In this document: in pieces, positions 22,220-35,664 of the stretch
How the letters are laid out: the number at the start of each line of letters is the position of its first letter
Position numbering within the stretch: the stretch's first letter is position 1
Source: Chamaecyparis obtusa
Lineage: Eukaryota; Streptophyta; Pinopsida; Cupressales; Cupressaceae
Length of the DNA stretch: 64,000 bases
Assembly (NCBI GenBank): GCA_027943335.1
Contig: BSBK01000964.1
Location: forward strand, 188,501-252,500
Direction of reading: 5' to 3'
The notes under the pieces: generated by a model
Told to the model about the DNA's origin: nothing
Databases searched by the model: none
Seen by the model: only the letters and a program-made list of their open reading frames with translations
Position numbers and translations under genes: made by a program

Positions 22220-24883
22220 TCGCAATCCACCTTTAGATCTAGATTGGATGCAATGAGACTTACAGATAATTGTAAAATCAATAGTACCATCCTATTTAGT
22301 CAAAAAAATTGTTGAATTAATCTATTCAAGTCTTCATACATTTTATTTTAGGAAATTCCACAAAAAATAAAGTACACAAGTAAAAAAAAGGGCACATCGA
22401 CTACTAATTTTGTTTCTCTACTTAATAGTTAAAATTCCCCAAACATGCATATAACAAAAAATATGTAAATTAACTATAAAGTTTCTCTCATGAATAGTTA
22501 ATATTTGTTATCCCAACACACATAAATAACAAAAAAGACTTATTGATTGCTCAATTTTTTTAAGGAATGCTACAATAGACATATATAAGAAATAAATGAT
22601 TATTAACTATTAAATTTTTCTAAGGTCAAAAGGTTCTAAATCAATCGGCGAGGATGGTGGTATGTCATATAAGATCATCCACTAAGGTTAACATCTCTAG
22701 AGGGGTCTTCTATAGATCGAATACTTTATTAATTGTATTTCATTTCATATTCATATCATTATGGGCTTGTAATTATCATTGATTATATGTAATCTCATGG
22801 CATGAAAGCAAAGATATACCATTGTATTTGTATATACATGTACTTATAACTATAATCTGAGACTCAATTCCAAGGGACAATTGTTTCTCTTAATGTGTCA
22901 ATTGGTGGCAATCCATGACAGCATCAAAAGTTTTCTATAGGGTTGAGTATTAAGCAAAGATTGCTTGTAATCATAAATTGAGTTATTCACAAATATATAA
23001 CCATGAACTCAAATCCTACATCGTAGATCAAACAGCGTAGGATCCACCAAAGATATGGAAAAATGTGACAAATATAACAGCGTAGGATCTAATTGGTGAG
23101 AATGATATTGGCAGATAAGGATGAGAATTAAGCACGAGGGCTTTACTGTAATTAGGTAAGAGCTATCACCTCAATCAAGGAAGCACTACTGTTAGAATGA
23201 TATTGTGACTCGAATTGACAATAGGATTGTACTCTTTGAATATGCAATGATATCTTCAAAAGTGGATATGGTTTTTGAAACAATACTTCTAGCAATGATA
23301 TCTTCAAAAGTGGATTAGTGTTAAATTTAATAATGAGAAATGAATTTTATATATAAAACAAAAGTGTATGGATATTTAAGTGTTTTAAGTAACAATAATT
23401 AATATATTATCATGCAAATACATTTCTTTAGATTAGTATTGACTATTGATTGTGTATTCTAACTCTTAATAGTACATATGGTTGGTTGTATTAAAAAATA
23501 AATGGTTGAATAATGTGTAATTTCGAGCTTGATATATTAATTTTCTAATAATCAATACTCTAACAACAATAAATTGTGTACATCTCAATGCTAGTTTGAT
23601 GCTAGATCTAGTCTACTTCTAATAAATTCAATTGCCTTCTTTGTTATCAAGTTTCAAATGTGTAGCTCTATAATACCAAAAGTGAATAATTATTATATAT
23701 GCACTACGAATAATAAATGTATATCCCAATCAAAACAAGGTGATTGATTGCCACTACCTAAAGAGAGGCTCATAGCTTCAATGGGGCAAAGATCCTTTTG
23801 GAAGGAGAAAAAATGATGGTTTTTATTCATATTTAGTGGCTTTATTAGAAGCAAACTAACAAAGATAATAATATATCTCTAATAATATGTTTGCATTGAT
23901 CATTGAAGTATAGTGGCACCAAAATATTTACCATGGTGGCATCTCTACATATGAAGGGCATGAAATTTGGCTATGGGGATAACCAACAAAATCAAGCTTT
24001 AAAGGAAAGCACAAAAGAGTAAAAAATGGTAGAATAATTTTATTTAGTTCAAATGATGCAAATAAAGTAAGATTTATGTTGCTTATTTGAGATCTACAAG
24101 TAGATATATGTGAATGTACATCTAAAATGAGATAAAAGAGATAAGTCACATGTGTATAATACTTATCAATCAAGGAAAGATCAAGTCACATTATGGAAGT
24201 GCAACTTATCCAAGTAGATGACTACTCAAGAAAACTTATCCTATCGTAAGGACATATAATAAAATAAAATAAATGAACTAAATGTAACAGAATGAAAATA
24301 CACTACAACCACCATAAGAATAATTGAAGTGGTCAATTAAATACCTAGCTAAGAAAGATTATCCAAATCTTAAGCACATAAAATACAATAAATTAAATAA
24401 ACTATATATAAGAAAATTAAAAAATTAAATCAACATTGTCGAAAGCATAGCTTGGGTAGTTAGGAAGATAGATGGGTAGTTAGGAAGATAGATGGGTATT
24501 GATAAAAGTGTACATATGTTAGCTATCCATGTAAAAAAAATATGTATATTACAAAATTATAAAATACTAAACCTCATATAATGGAAACATTTCACTAGAA
24601 AGAAGCCCCTAAAATAGAAAGTAAAAGAAAGAGACTACCAAACCTATTGAAAGTGTACACTCTTGAGTCAATTGTAGAAGTTTGACAATGAATATCAATA
24701 TCTTGTTTTAGGTTGAATATAACATAGAATCACTTCTTATACAAAGAATATCTTATAATGTAATTCTACCTGAAGGTTTTATTTTAGTTATATGCAAATT
24801 GGATATCATAGCATCTAATCCCTCAAAAATCTATTATGTTGTGTCTAATTAATCTACTAAGCTATATTATTTATATATCATAA
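22220..24883. other. No gene recognised
   Basis: AT-rich sequence with many stops. Small direct repeats are visible: CAATGATATCTTCAAAAGTGGAT twice near 23,246 and 23,296, AACAGCGTAGGATC twice near 23,031 and 23,078, and a 21-bp tandem at about 24,455-24,496. Plus-strand translation near 23,930-24,120 is mildly coding-like (EGHEIWLWG, KSSFKGKHKRVKNGRI) but broken and unassigned. Confidence 0.5.
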
Positions 24884-25409
24884 TGATGTAGGAACTTCGT
24901 GGAGTCATAACATTTGACTTTGTTATCCAATTGGGCAGAAATTTGACAAAGACATATATCATGAAAAGTTGATTAGATTTCCAACAAAACATAGTTTCAG
25001 ATCAATGCATTTTTCAAGGTTGAATTCCTTCATCTAGGGCCTCTAAAATGGGAATTTTCTAGTTTTTTAGATAGTTTTTAGAAAGTTGTTTTTTTGTTTT
25101 ATTAAACAAATCGTAATTGATACTAAATTGGAAAGTTAGAAATTCATGCTATAGGGGTTTTTTAAAGATTGTTACAATATTTCATGTTTTTTGGAGTAGA
25201 ATTAAAAATTACCAAAAATGGCAAATTTTAGATTTTTTTCCAAAAATCTACCAAATAAGGAAATTTTTGACTTATAATTAAATAGGCTTAATTTTTCTTA
25301 AAATAGTAGAGCAGTGGAATGAGAAGAGAGAATAGTTTATTTCATCTTTGGTGGTGAACAATTTACTAGTTGTTAATGGTGAATGTTTTATTGTAATCCA
25401 ATTACATCA
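24884..25409 (+). repeat. 5' LTR of gypsy remnant J
   Basis: It starts TGATGTAGGAACTTCG and ends TTACATCA, and is followed after two bases by TGGTATCAAAG (25,412-25,422), a one-mismatch initiator-Met primer site. Start and end follow the pattern of F, G and I. Confidence 0.65.
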
Positions 25410-25411
25410 TT

Positions 25412-26990
25412 TGGTATCAAAGTAGGTAGATGGTTACATCATTTGGTTACAGAGCATATGAATTCTAAAACTATAACATGAAGGAGTAGAGACAAAGAGA
25501 GAAATCCAGATTGAACCTAGCCCAATCTAAGGAAGAAGGGGATGGATCTCAAGTTCCATTGGATGTCGGAGAGAATCTCATGATAAGGAAAGAGAGGATG
25601 ATTCCTGGACAAGATCAATCTCAAAAAAGTGACAATGAGGGATCAAATCTTCAAATAAACATATTTTAAACCAGATGCACCTTAGGAGGAAAGCTATGCA
25701 AAGTCATTGTTGATAGTGGTAGTTGTGAAAATATGGTTTCGAAGGAAATTATAGAAAAGTTGAAGTTGCAATATAGAAAGCATCCCCATCCTTACCGTGT
25801 TGTTGGTTTATAAAGGGGAATGAAGTTAATGTTGATAAGAGATGCATACATTGCATAGTCAATTTTTCAATAGGGAATACTCATAAAGATGAAATATGGT
25901 GTGATGTCATTCCAATGGATGCATGTTATGTCTTATTGGGGATACCATGTCAATATGATAGAAAGGTCATGCATGATGGGAAAAATAATACATATACTTT
26001 ATGGAAAGATGACTCTAAATTGATTTTGATACCTCATAATGATGAAGGGAAGAATGAGAGTATGTTGAATGAAAAAATATATAATCAAAGAAAAGAAGAT
26101 AACATGGTTTTTATGCATTAATGGCCCAAAGAAGAGAAGATGAAGTATGAACACTTGGAGAAGCATAAAATATATTAGAATAATTTTCTCATGTTGTACT
26201 AGATGGGTTACTAGATGGTCTTCCAACAAAAATGGATATCAAACATCATATTGAGCTAATTCTAGGGCCATCTTTGCCTAATCAAGTAGCCTAGAGGATG
26301 AGCCCTACCTCTAATGCAAATATTAATAAACAAGTGGCCAAACTTATAAAGAAAAGAGTTGTGAGAGAAAGTATGATCGCATGTGCTACACTGACAATGT
26401 TAACTCCAAAAAAAATGGAACATGGAGGATGTGCACAAATAACAAATCCATTGATAAAATCACCATAAAATATAGGTTAAACGTATACCTTTCTTGGATG
26501 ACGTGATGGATGTTCTTGGAGGAGATAAACATTTTAGAAAAATTGATCTACGAAGTGGATACCACTATATTTGGATTTGAGAAGAAAATGAATAGAAGAC
26601 AATCTTCAATACTATGGATGGTTTATATGAGTGGATGGTGATTCCATTTGGGTTATCTAGTGCACCCAAGACCTTCATAAGGTTAATGAATATTATTTTT
26701 CGGCCTTACATTGGTAAGTTTTTGTTAGTTTATTTTGATGATATAGTAGTTTTTAGTAAGATAAAAAAAAACATTTACAACACTTAAGGGTGTTGAGGAT
26801 GGAGACACTCTATGAAAATTTAAGAAGTATAGGTTCATGCATGATAGTCTAGTACTTTTAGGTTTTTTCATTTCTATAGATGGTGTTAAAATAGATGCAA
26901 AAAAGGTTAGAGAAATTTTAGAATGGCCTAGCCCATGTAGAATAATAGAGGTATGGAGTTTCCATGGGTTGGCTACTTTCTAAAAAACTT
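25412..26990 (+). pseudogene. Gypsy protease-RT remnant of element J
   Basis: Only ~260 bp separate the primer site from the protease active-site region (CKVIVDSGSCENMVSKEIIE, from about 25,685), so gag is almost entirely gone. RT motifs follow in shifting frames: [13 protein letters not shown] (about 26,537), [20 protein letters not shown] (about 26,620) and the polymerase active site [10 protein letters not shown] (about 26,730). Several stops and shifts break it. It ends near 26,990, before RNase H and integrase. The domain order gag-PR-RT and the motif style are Ty3/gypsy. Confidence 0.75.
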
Positions 26991-27025
26991 TAATCAAAAA
27001 ATTAGAGTGGTATCATAGCACCCAT

Positions 27026-27240
27026 TGTTGGAATGTGAAGTCATCATGGAGAGTCCACTAGATTTTGTTGAGTCATAATGGAGATTCAACTAGCTTTGGT
27101 TGATTCATCATGGAGAGTCTACCTTATTTGGTTCATTCATCATGGAGAGTCCACCTTCTTTGTTTGATTTATCATGGGAGTCAACCTTCTTTGGTTGAGT
27201 CATCATGGAGAGTCCACCTTGTTTGGATAAGTCTAGAATT
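27026..27240. repeat. ~32-bp tandem repeat, six copies
   Basis: Units of the form TCATCATGGAGAGTCCACCT followed by TxTTTGGTTGAG recur about every 32 bp from 27,040 to 27,235, with a few substitutions and one-base length changes. It lies between the end of J and the first LTR of the copia array. Confidence 0.8.
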
Positions 27241-27271
27241 GACCATGGCAAAGCCGTTTGCAGGAGGAAGA

Positions 27272-27678
27272 ATTTTTTTTGCGCTTACTATAAATATAAG
27301 GTATTTATGAGTTTACTTACTACAAATAGAAGGTTTTTACGAGTTGAATTACTATAAATATAGTAATTCATATTTGTGACTTAAAAAATAGTAATTTTAA
27401 CAAGTTTTGCACATGTAGTTGTATGAGTCATACTTACTAAATTTAATAAGTTGTTTGTAATCAGGAATCTACAACTCAGTTTTTATATGTAGCTCAAAGT
27501 CATGTTTGCAAATACAATTTGAACATTATTGTAACTGTGAAAATTCCTAAGACATAGTATTGAAACATGTCTTCCCATGGTTTTCCTTTTAGTATACTTT
27601 TACCAAGTTTTTACGTAAATATTGTGTAATGTGTGTTTTATCTTGTTTATAATTTATACACTTGTAATTTTCATAATA
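27272..27678 (+). repeat. Copia array LTR 1
   Basis: It resembles 57,108-57,409, 59,981-60,286, 62,336-62,749 and 63,739-64,000. The exact start is uncertain because all copies begin in a T-rich run (AATTTTTTTTGCGCTTACTA). The end is ATAATA two bases before the primer site TGGTATCAAC (27,681). Two to three tandem TATAAAT/TACAAAT boxes lie in the first 100 bp. Confidence 0.7.
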
Positions 27679-27734
27679 ATTGGTATCAACGTAAGATTAT
27701 TTATGTAGAATTTGTTTGATTCTAGATTTGAGAA

Positions 27735-29339
27735 ATGGAAGGAGTTTCTATTACCATATTTGAGGGGAAAAAGTTTGGTTGTTCAAAATTTTGTCATTGG
27801 AAGATGAAGATTCAAGCTTTTCTAGTGAAGGATGGATGTGATAGATCTCTTAAGGTGCTAGCATCAAAACTTTCAAATATGAGCACATCATATTGAAATT
27901 TTATGGATAGCACAACTAGAGAAATAATTCACTTATTTATAGAAAATTCATTTTTGTTCAATATTGTAGAGGAGAAAACTAGTCATAATTTATGGAATAA
28001 GCTAGCAAATTTGTATGAGACGAATTCATTGGAAAACAAAATTATGTTATATAGGAAGTTGTATAATTTGAAATTGTGTGAAAATTCATCTGTCACAGAC
28101 CATATGAATTATTTTAATGCATTGACAAGCAGGTTGGCTTCAGTGAGAGTTAAAATTGATGAAGTAGATAATGTAACAATTTTACTTTTCTCCTTGCTTG
28201 ATAGTTGGAATTAGCTAGTTATGGCTCTTAGTAATTCTACACAAAGTGGGAAGTTGATCTTTGAAGATGTCATATCTACTTCCATCTCTGAATATTTAAG
28301 ATGATTTAGATCTCAAGGATCCTCTTCAAATGAAGTCATGATTACTAGAGGTAGAAGTTAGAAAAGAACTGATATTCACTGTGGATAAACTAGGTCCAAA
28401 TCAAAGGGACAAAAAATGGTAAAGTTTTGCAGCTATGTAAAAAATGGACATGTCAAGAAGGATTGCGGGTTTCCAAAGAAACCAAGGAGAATCCTCATAA
28501 ACTGGCATATGAAGAAAATATCACTGAAGTTCAAACACCATGGAAGACAAAGAGGTATAATTAGAATCCTCACATATGAATTCCGGTTCCTCCTTTCATA
28601 TGAATCCTCACAAAGACTTGTTTTCTACTTATTGGTATTGTAATGGAGGTATTGTGTACATGGGACATGACAACCCATGTGAAGCCATTGGTGAAGGAGA
28701 GTTAATAAATAATATGTTTTATGGATTAGTTAGAACTATTCTACATGTTAGACATGTACCTAGTTTAAATAAATTCTTTCACTTGAAGTGCTATATAAAC
28801 AAGGATGTTGATTTAGTGGTGACAATAGTTGTCTGAAGGTAACAAAGGGAGTCTTGATTTTTCTAAAGGGACAAGAAGTTGGAAATATCTATAGGTTGGT
28901 TGGAAAAACTAACAATTGACATGTTTTTGTGGTATCTGAAGTAGAGATGGAATCATTAACAACCTGGCATCAAAAGCTAGGAAATATGAGTGAACAAGGT
29001 CTCAAGGTATGATTAGATTGAAATATTCTCTCAGGTGCTAAATATAAAGATTTAAGTTTTTTGTGAAAATTGCTTGCTTGGAAAAAAAATAGACTAAGTT
29101 TTTGTAGAAGTACTACTAGAAGAAAAGATGTACTAGATTTAATTCATTCAAATACTTGGTAAGCTCTTGTAACATCTATTGGAGGTTCATCATTATTTTT
29201 TCATTTATAGATTACTATTACTATAAGGTGTGGATTTATCTTCTCAAGAATAAATATGAAGTGGTATCGTGTTTCAAGAGGTTTAGGGATTTGGTAAAGA
29301 ATAAAAATATATGACAATAAAATTTCTAAGAATAGATAA
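27735..29339 (+). pseudogene. Copia A1: gag, protease and integrase start
   Basis: From the ATG at 27,735 (MEGVSITIFEGKKFGCSKF) the UBN2-type gag of Ty1/copia elements can be read with interruptions: WKMKIQAFLVKDGCDRSLK, then VEEKTSHNLWNKLANLYETN. A zinc knuckle with one Cys lost follows (CSYVKNGHVKKDC, near 28,425), then the protease region (NSGSSFHMNPH near 28,580, the catalytic Asp read as Asn) and the start of integrase to 29,339. There the B copy 2 element enters; the A1 frame resumes at 50,344. Many stops and shifts; not functional. Confidence 0.75.
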
Positions 29340-29342
29340 ATT

Positions 29343-30406
29343 TGTTAATAAGGAACACTAAAAGGGGTGGTGAATCAATGTTCAAAATTTTTTAATCATA
29401 CTAAACTAATTGTTCAACCATAAACCAAAAGAAATGGAAATTAAACAGATGGAGCATAAAGAAAACATCCACAACATCATAACACCATGATTCTTTTTTT
29501 TCTTTGAAACCCTATTATGGGAAAAACCACTATGGGGATGGAATCCACAAGATTTAGTCTATAGAATAAATAAACCTATTAAAGGTTTTAAGTACAATAG
29601 AAGAATGTGCATGCATTCAGGTACACTGCCAAAAGCTCACTCCTTAATTAAAAAAGGGGGATGAAACCCTTAGGATGGACTACAATCCAAAATGATGAAC
29701 TAAAAGATAGCATCACATATGCCAATTTAGTTCCATGTAAGTGTAATAAAAAATCTCTACTCAATCATCAATCAAACCACTAATGACATTTCATTCACAC
29801 ATAAAATATATCATCATAAAATATCTAATGATCAAAATACAAAATCAACACAAAAACTCAATCATATATAACAATTTACAAAAATAACATCTTCACTGGT
29901 CAGCCTCAAGAACAAAATAGATAACATGTGAAGTGTCGGCCATATCTATAATAAAAAATTGTTTCTAACCTTGAAAAATATCATATATCTCTTTTACCAT
30001 GTTGGCTCTACCATCTCAACCTCAAAAATAATTAATTCCATGTAACAGATAGGATCATTGATTGATCTATCAACACTTTGTCATTATTTATCTTTGATCA
30101 CTGAAAAATTGATACTAAGAACTCTATAACTTGATAACCTAAGATCTTCAATTTTTGAGAAGGTGGAATAAGGTAAAGCATACCTTACTAAAGCTCCCTC
30201 TAGGTTCCCTGCTCAAAACTTGAAAGTGTCTATCTGTATCGAAGGTTTTATTGTAACCTGTACACTATCCCTATTTTTCCATACTTAGAAAAATTTACAT
30301 CTAATCTTTTGGTAACAACAAAATGTGACAATTGATCATCTAAAAATTGTATGGTTTCCATCAATGACAACATACAATCCATCAAGAGCAGTGCCTCTTT
30401 CCAATA
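29343..30406 (-). repeat. 3' LTR of B copy 2 (left)
   Basis: 1,064 bp, matching the right LTR (AAGGAACACT..., AACTAATTxTTCAACCATAAACC) and ending CCAATA before the polypurine tract. Confidence 0.8.
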
Positions 30407-31075
30407 CTCTCCCCCTTTGGCATTGATGTTAACATTTAGTAAAAAATAACTAAGTGTCAAAATAAAAATGCCAAACTCCAAATTCTCTCCCAAATGAATA
30501 ATATCATGCTCCCCTAAACTTAATATCTCTCCCTTTACTCATTTTTCACTCCACACTTCTACCCCTTTGACATCAATGGAAAAGGCCAAGAATCACATCA
30601 AAATTCATCTACCAAAATCCTATATATCTCTTTGCCTATATACAAGTATGTAAAGTATAATTACAAAATTTTTAGAACATATGAGAAAAAATTTCTTAGA
30701 GCACCAAAATCAGAGTCCCAACTCTTCTTTAGACTGTCAAAAATTTGAATTTTTCCACAAACATAATAAGGAAATTTCGTTAGAGATTTAAGATCTTGTA
30801 TATGAGGAGAATTGTAGGCTCTCTCTAATTATTCTAAAACACTAAGAAATATGTATATGTTGGGTGCAATCATTTTCCTTAAATGAAGTTGTCAAGGGAT
30901 CATAAGATTTAGACAACTCATCTAGTTTTCTTTCACTCTTCTTGATTATCTTGTCTATGTCTTCAACACTACTCTTAGTACATGTAATACATTATTCAAA
31001 GATTTTTCCACTATCATTCAAAGAGTCTCTCAACCTCTATATGACACTTTTATCCTTTTCATTCAAACCACATAG

Positions 31076-33480
31076 TTAATGATACCTTTTATCATCAAAT
31101 GTATTTTGAACTTTAATCATAGCTGAATTTTCCAATGAATTAAAGCTTGTACCCACGACATTAAGCAATTCTTTGAGGTGACATGAGGGCATATCATTTT
31201 GATCCTTTTCATAGGTCAACATGATATTTCCAAGTACAATAGATGTATGCGTTGATATCTTACTATCCTTCATATGAGTCTTCAAAATTTATTCCCTTGA
31301 CTCAGCCCGAGCTACCAAAGAAAGTCCCATATATTGCACTAGACCTGAAAAGTATCCAACTGAATTGGACCTTGAATAATTTCCATCTCATACATATTTG
31401 TGTTGTCTTCATCAAGAAATTATTGTACTCCCTTTGTAGTGTGTCTTTACTCCAATTTTATCTTATTAACCTTCTCTTATTCTTTCTCAACACCATCTTT
31501 CACTTCATCTGTAATTTTATCTTCCTTACCTACTTCTTTTTTATCATTCAAATTATCTATTTCCTCATTATTTCCTATCTCATCTTCTTTCATCTTAGTC
31601 TAATCATCATCAATTTTCTCAATATCATCCTTCTGTGTACCAATGACATATTCATCATTGGATAATGTGATAGGTACACTAGGAATACCATCTTCCTTCC
31701 CTTCATCATCAATCATGGACTAAACTAAAAATGGAATTGGAACTTCTAAAATAAAAAAATTTGGTTCTTGATTTGTAACTTGAAAAGAGGTTTCCATGGA
31801 TTCCAAAGGTTCACTATAATGGACACTGGCATGATGTAATGTTTATCTTTTCCATCATTCTTAAGAAAAAAATCATACTAATTTTGTATCTAAACTTTTC
31901 TCAGAACTCTTTTAGTATCTTCTATCACCTCATTAGTTTTCTTAATCATAAGTTTGTTTATTATTGTTTTTCTCAAAAAATACTTATTTAAAAATTCAAG
32001 TAATATATCCATACCTTCAATGGCTGTCATAGGACATAACTGAATTAATTTTCTTTCCTTAATCCTTTTATCCTCTATTTTTACGTTGACTCTTCTACTC
32101 TCAATGATATCATATAACTCATCACGAATATCTTCTATGGTTTCAACTAATTTTTTATTATACTTGTTCAAATATTCAATAACTAAATCCTCAAGAATTC
32201 TCTTTTCTTTCTCATCATACCTATTATAGTATCTCTTCAACTAAACTAAAATGTGCCAAACATAGTCATATTTTTAAAAACCTCATTTATTGTAAATTGT
32301 GGCTTACCAATGTCAATTTTAGACTTCTTGATTGTAGGATTTCCTTCTTATGGTTGTGCTCTAATTACTTTAGCTTCATTAGAACCTGCTTTCCTCAACT
32401 ACTTGGTATCATCTTCATAGTTTTTCTCCTCATCCTTATCCTCTTCTTCAACTGTAACATCTTTGTATTTCCTTATGAATTTTGCCTTTACCTTCTTAGT
32501 AGTGGTTTTAGATTTTGATTTTTCCTTCGGTTTGTATGACTTATATTAAGATTTCTTCTCTGTAGATTTATTTGGTGTAGTTTTCTTCTTCATTGTAATA
32601 GTAGGATTATTCTCTATAGGTGGTGTAACTGAATTCTTAGTTGAACTTCTTGTTTCCTAGCCTTAGATGAAGATGCAATAGGTGTGGTGCTTGGTGATGG
32701 TGAATCACCATCAACATAAATAGGACCTTCCTCTGATTCCTTCTTCATTTATTCTTCTTCAAAATTATTCCTTTATTATACCATATTATACTTTGTGAAA
32801 CTAAATCTTTCTCCCATTAACTCAACCTCTTTTCTAACTCTTATGTCTCTTACAGGTCTATTTACCTCCAAATGAACTTTTAGGGTCTTTTCCTTGTAAG
32901 TATAAAAAATTTACTCATTAGGGTCAACAATTTTATCAATAAATTCTTTGAAAGAAGCCTCAAGTATAATAGGATCCACTTCATGTACCATAGGCATAAT
33001 CCAAGAAGTTATTGCTTCCACTACTTGCATCAAGAAGTCATCGATTTGAGCTAAACTTCTTGTTTTCCTATCCTTAGATGAATATGCAATAGGTGTGGTT
33101 ATTGGTGATGGTGCATCATCATCAACATAAATCAAACCTTCCTCTAATTCCTTCTTTATTTATTCTTCTTCAAAATTATTCATTTCTTGTACCATATTTT
33201 CTTTTGTGAAACCAAATATTTCTCTCATCAACTCAAACTCTTTTCTAACTCTTATGTCTCTTACATGTCTCTTTACCTCCAGATTAACTTTTAGGATATT
33301 TTCCTTTTAATTATCAAGCTTTTCCTCATTAGGGTCAACATGTTTATCACTAAAATCTTTGAGAGAAGCCTCAAGTATAACAATATCCACTTCAAATATC
33401 ATAGGAATAATCCAAGAAGTTATTGGTTCCACTACTTCCATCAAGAATCCATCAGTCTCAACCATAAAATATATAGTTTC
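31076..33480 (-). pseudogene. Charged unknown protein of element B copy 2, C-terminal part
   Basis: It is the counterpart of 404-2955 in copy 1, with the same blocks: a Lys/Glu-rich stretch from 32,240 to 31,890 (KRYYNRYDEKEKRILEDLVI) and the EAITSWIMPMVHEVDPIILE block at 32,911-33,135. The 411-bp tandem duplication is present here too (anchors 32,662 and 33,073). Relative to copy 1 there is an extra segment at about 31,805-32,130 and a deletion near 30,885, so the two copies have diverged structurally. Function unknown. Confidence 0.5.
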
Positions 33481-33908
33481 TATTAATATGATTTAGAACA
33501 AAAGAGAGGGGGGGTGAATCAATTGTTCTTGGGTCCAGATGTATAAAACAAACTTTAAAACTCTTCAACAAATCAGATCCAACAACCAACGGCTACTCGG
33601 TCATTACTGATTTCATAACAGAAACATATAACAGTGCAGTCCACTATCCAATGGTATCTAAATTTTAAAACATAGAAATGTTCAAACAAAAACATTCAAA
33701 TAAGTATTAACACCAGGATTTATAGTGGAAACCCAATTTGGGAAAAACCACTTTGTAACATGTTACTATTATTTTCACTCTTCTGAAGTGAGCTCTATGA
33801 AAAGCCAACCCTGTCAAAGGTTACAAACACACTATCAGGTGTGACCCAGTTAAAGGATTTCAACCACTTTGTTAAAAGTGCACCTTGTTATAGGACTTAC
33901 ATACATCC
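33481..33908 (-). repeat. 3' LTR of C, first fragment
   Basis: Matches 45,233-45,668 of the 5' LTR (TATTAATATGATTTAGAAC versus TGTTAATATGATTTATAAC). It ends with the CATCC duplication at 33,904-33,908, where D begins. Confidence 0.9.
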
Positions 33909-35361
33909 TATTGGGACTAAAAGATGCAACATGGGTTTTGAGTACCATGTTAAAGTTTCACAGTTTGAAGCCCTATAAATGCTTTTCATGCATATGTACC
34001 CGACTATCATTTTGAAGCCTATGAGGTGTTCCAGGTGTTTAACACACTCCATTCAGTATTTTCATGCTTTCTATGATGTTATTTTATTATCCTGGATCAT
34101 TCGGTGAAGTTTCATTTTGAGCAGGTGTCAAACTGCACAATTCTGCGTAAGTGTCAAATAGAGTACAGTAGCCTAGTTTTCCTTTGAATATCTTGTGTCT
34201 GGAAATGTTTCATAACCTGCCACTTTGAGGATGTTTAGTATGCATATCAGAGAACCTATGTTCCAATTTTCAAGTCATTTTGAATCTATTTGATTAGGTT
34301 TAAAACCCCTCAAAGTTGGTAGTTTGTTGTCATGCACTTGTGTAATTGTTCAGAATTCTTGAAGGGCCTATTTGACCAGTCATATCTTTGATCCAGTTGA
34401 CCCTATTGAGAAAATTACTTTTGCATCATATTCCAGGGGTCAAATGCTTCCTATGTTTCAATTTTGAGGTCATGACGAATCTTTTTGCTTAGTTTGCAAA
34501 TGCGATTCCAAATACAACTTATGTTGTTTTACAAGTTGTGAAGCGTGCAGATTGATCTGTACCCCTGTTCATGATGTTATAACTTTTGATCCATTATTGA
34601 TGAGTCCAAATGGGTTATACCAATATGTTCTACTCTAAAAATACTACAAGTATGCCAAGTTATAAGTCTTGATGAATCTTTTAGCATACTTTCCTAGGGT
34701 CATTCCGTATGCACAAATCACTATTTTACTTGGTTTCCCAGTTTCCAATTCCGAGAGCCTATCTTTGCCTGAATGCCAAATGCACCCTATTTTTTGTCAT
34801 GAGCCCTAATTGTGGAATTATACTCTCTGTATCACAAAGAATAAGTGTCCTTGATTCCAGTTCCTGAAAGTTTCAATGGGTCAGTTTTCAAAGCCAGTTC
34901 CGGAGGCAACTTTAGTGATTCTGGCAGTGCGGACAGGATTGGTTTCCAAGTGACCTTGTTTGATCATTAATAACTTTGGGCTCGAATTTTATAGGAGGTT
35001 CTCCTTTGGCTGGCATGTTATAATGTTGGGAGTTAGCATGTGTGCTCAGTGGCGCTCTCCTGTCAAGCCGTTCAGTCATATTTTAAAGCTGCTTTCAAGA
35101 GCCAGCTAATGTTATTTGGTAGTGTTGCTGAGGATGCAAAAAGTTGAATTGTTATGGTTAAGGGTTCGGTGTACCATGGTTCTGAATTTATTTTGAGGCT
35201 ACAGTATGGATGAACTAGTGATAGATAATGGCGTAAAGGATGACGATGTTAAATTTGAGCTCCCGAATTGTAGTTCTTTTTGGGCACAAATTTGGAAGTG
35301 TCATGTTTTATCTTCTAAAAACTTCAATTGGTGTTGCTAGCGCGCTTACCATGAGGGATAA

Positions 35362-35502
35362 AATGAAAGATTGGGAACTAAAGTTGATGTTATTTTGATC
35401 AGTAATGTGCTTCATGAGGGTGACCAGATTGTAGTCTATGGAATGCATGGTCCCGTTATAACTACTATTTGTGCTTTGTTGACTCCGCATGTAGTGAAGG
35501 AG
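35362..35502 (+). pseudogene. Captured fragment of translation initiation factor eIF5B
   Basis: The plus-strand frame reads VLHEGDQIVVYGMHGPVITT then ICALLTPHVVKE, preceded by GTKVDVILISN. This matches the conserved central segment of plant eIF5B (the region after GTTIDVVLVNG with the VLHEGDQIVV, VTTIRALLTPH and MKE motifs), about 45 residues. eIF5B is the GTPase that joins ribosomal subunits at the end of initiation. Only this piece is present: no GTPase motifs, no start, and no intron visible within it. It joins directly to a VIP fragment at about 35,503. It is a gene-capture relic, not a gene. Confidence 0.85.
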
Positions 35503-35664
35503 TTTATGATCAAGCTAAAGCTCTTGGGAAGACAAATATGGATGTTGATTGATTTTCTGCTAGATTACCTTGTAGGGATGAAGTTTTCCTCGTAATGTTT
35601 GTACAATGAAATGAAGGACCACTTTGATATCACAGAGATTCCAAATGTTTATGACTCATGCAAG
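35503..35664 (+). pseudogene. Captured fragment of VIP/PPIP5K, downstream block
   Basis: The frame reads YDQAKALGKTNMDVD, stop, FSARLPCRDEVFLVMF. After a ~30-bp deletion and shift it reads YNEMKDHFDITEIPNVYDSC. This matches the histidine-phosphatase-like domain of plant VIP (diphosphoinositol pentakisphosphate kinase, PPIP5K), where YDQAKALGKT, LPCGSEGFLLMF and [20 protein letters not shown] occur in this order. In the real protein this block lies downstream of the block found at 35,665-35,905, so the two are in reversed order here. Stops and the deletion make it non-functional. Confidence 0.85.

Noticed and set aside
23928..24173. Minus-strand 81-residue frame, and coding-like plus-strand reading, near a possible gene
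   Set aside because: Both are short and broken; no family could be named, so it is mentioned only in the description of the region.
25412..25422. TGGTATC motifs across the window as tRNA genes
   Set aside because: They are primer-binding sites next to LTR ends; no tRNA cloverleaf surrounds them.
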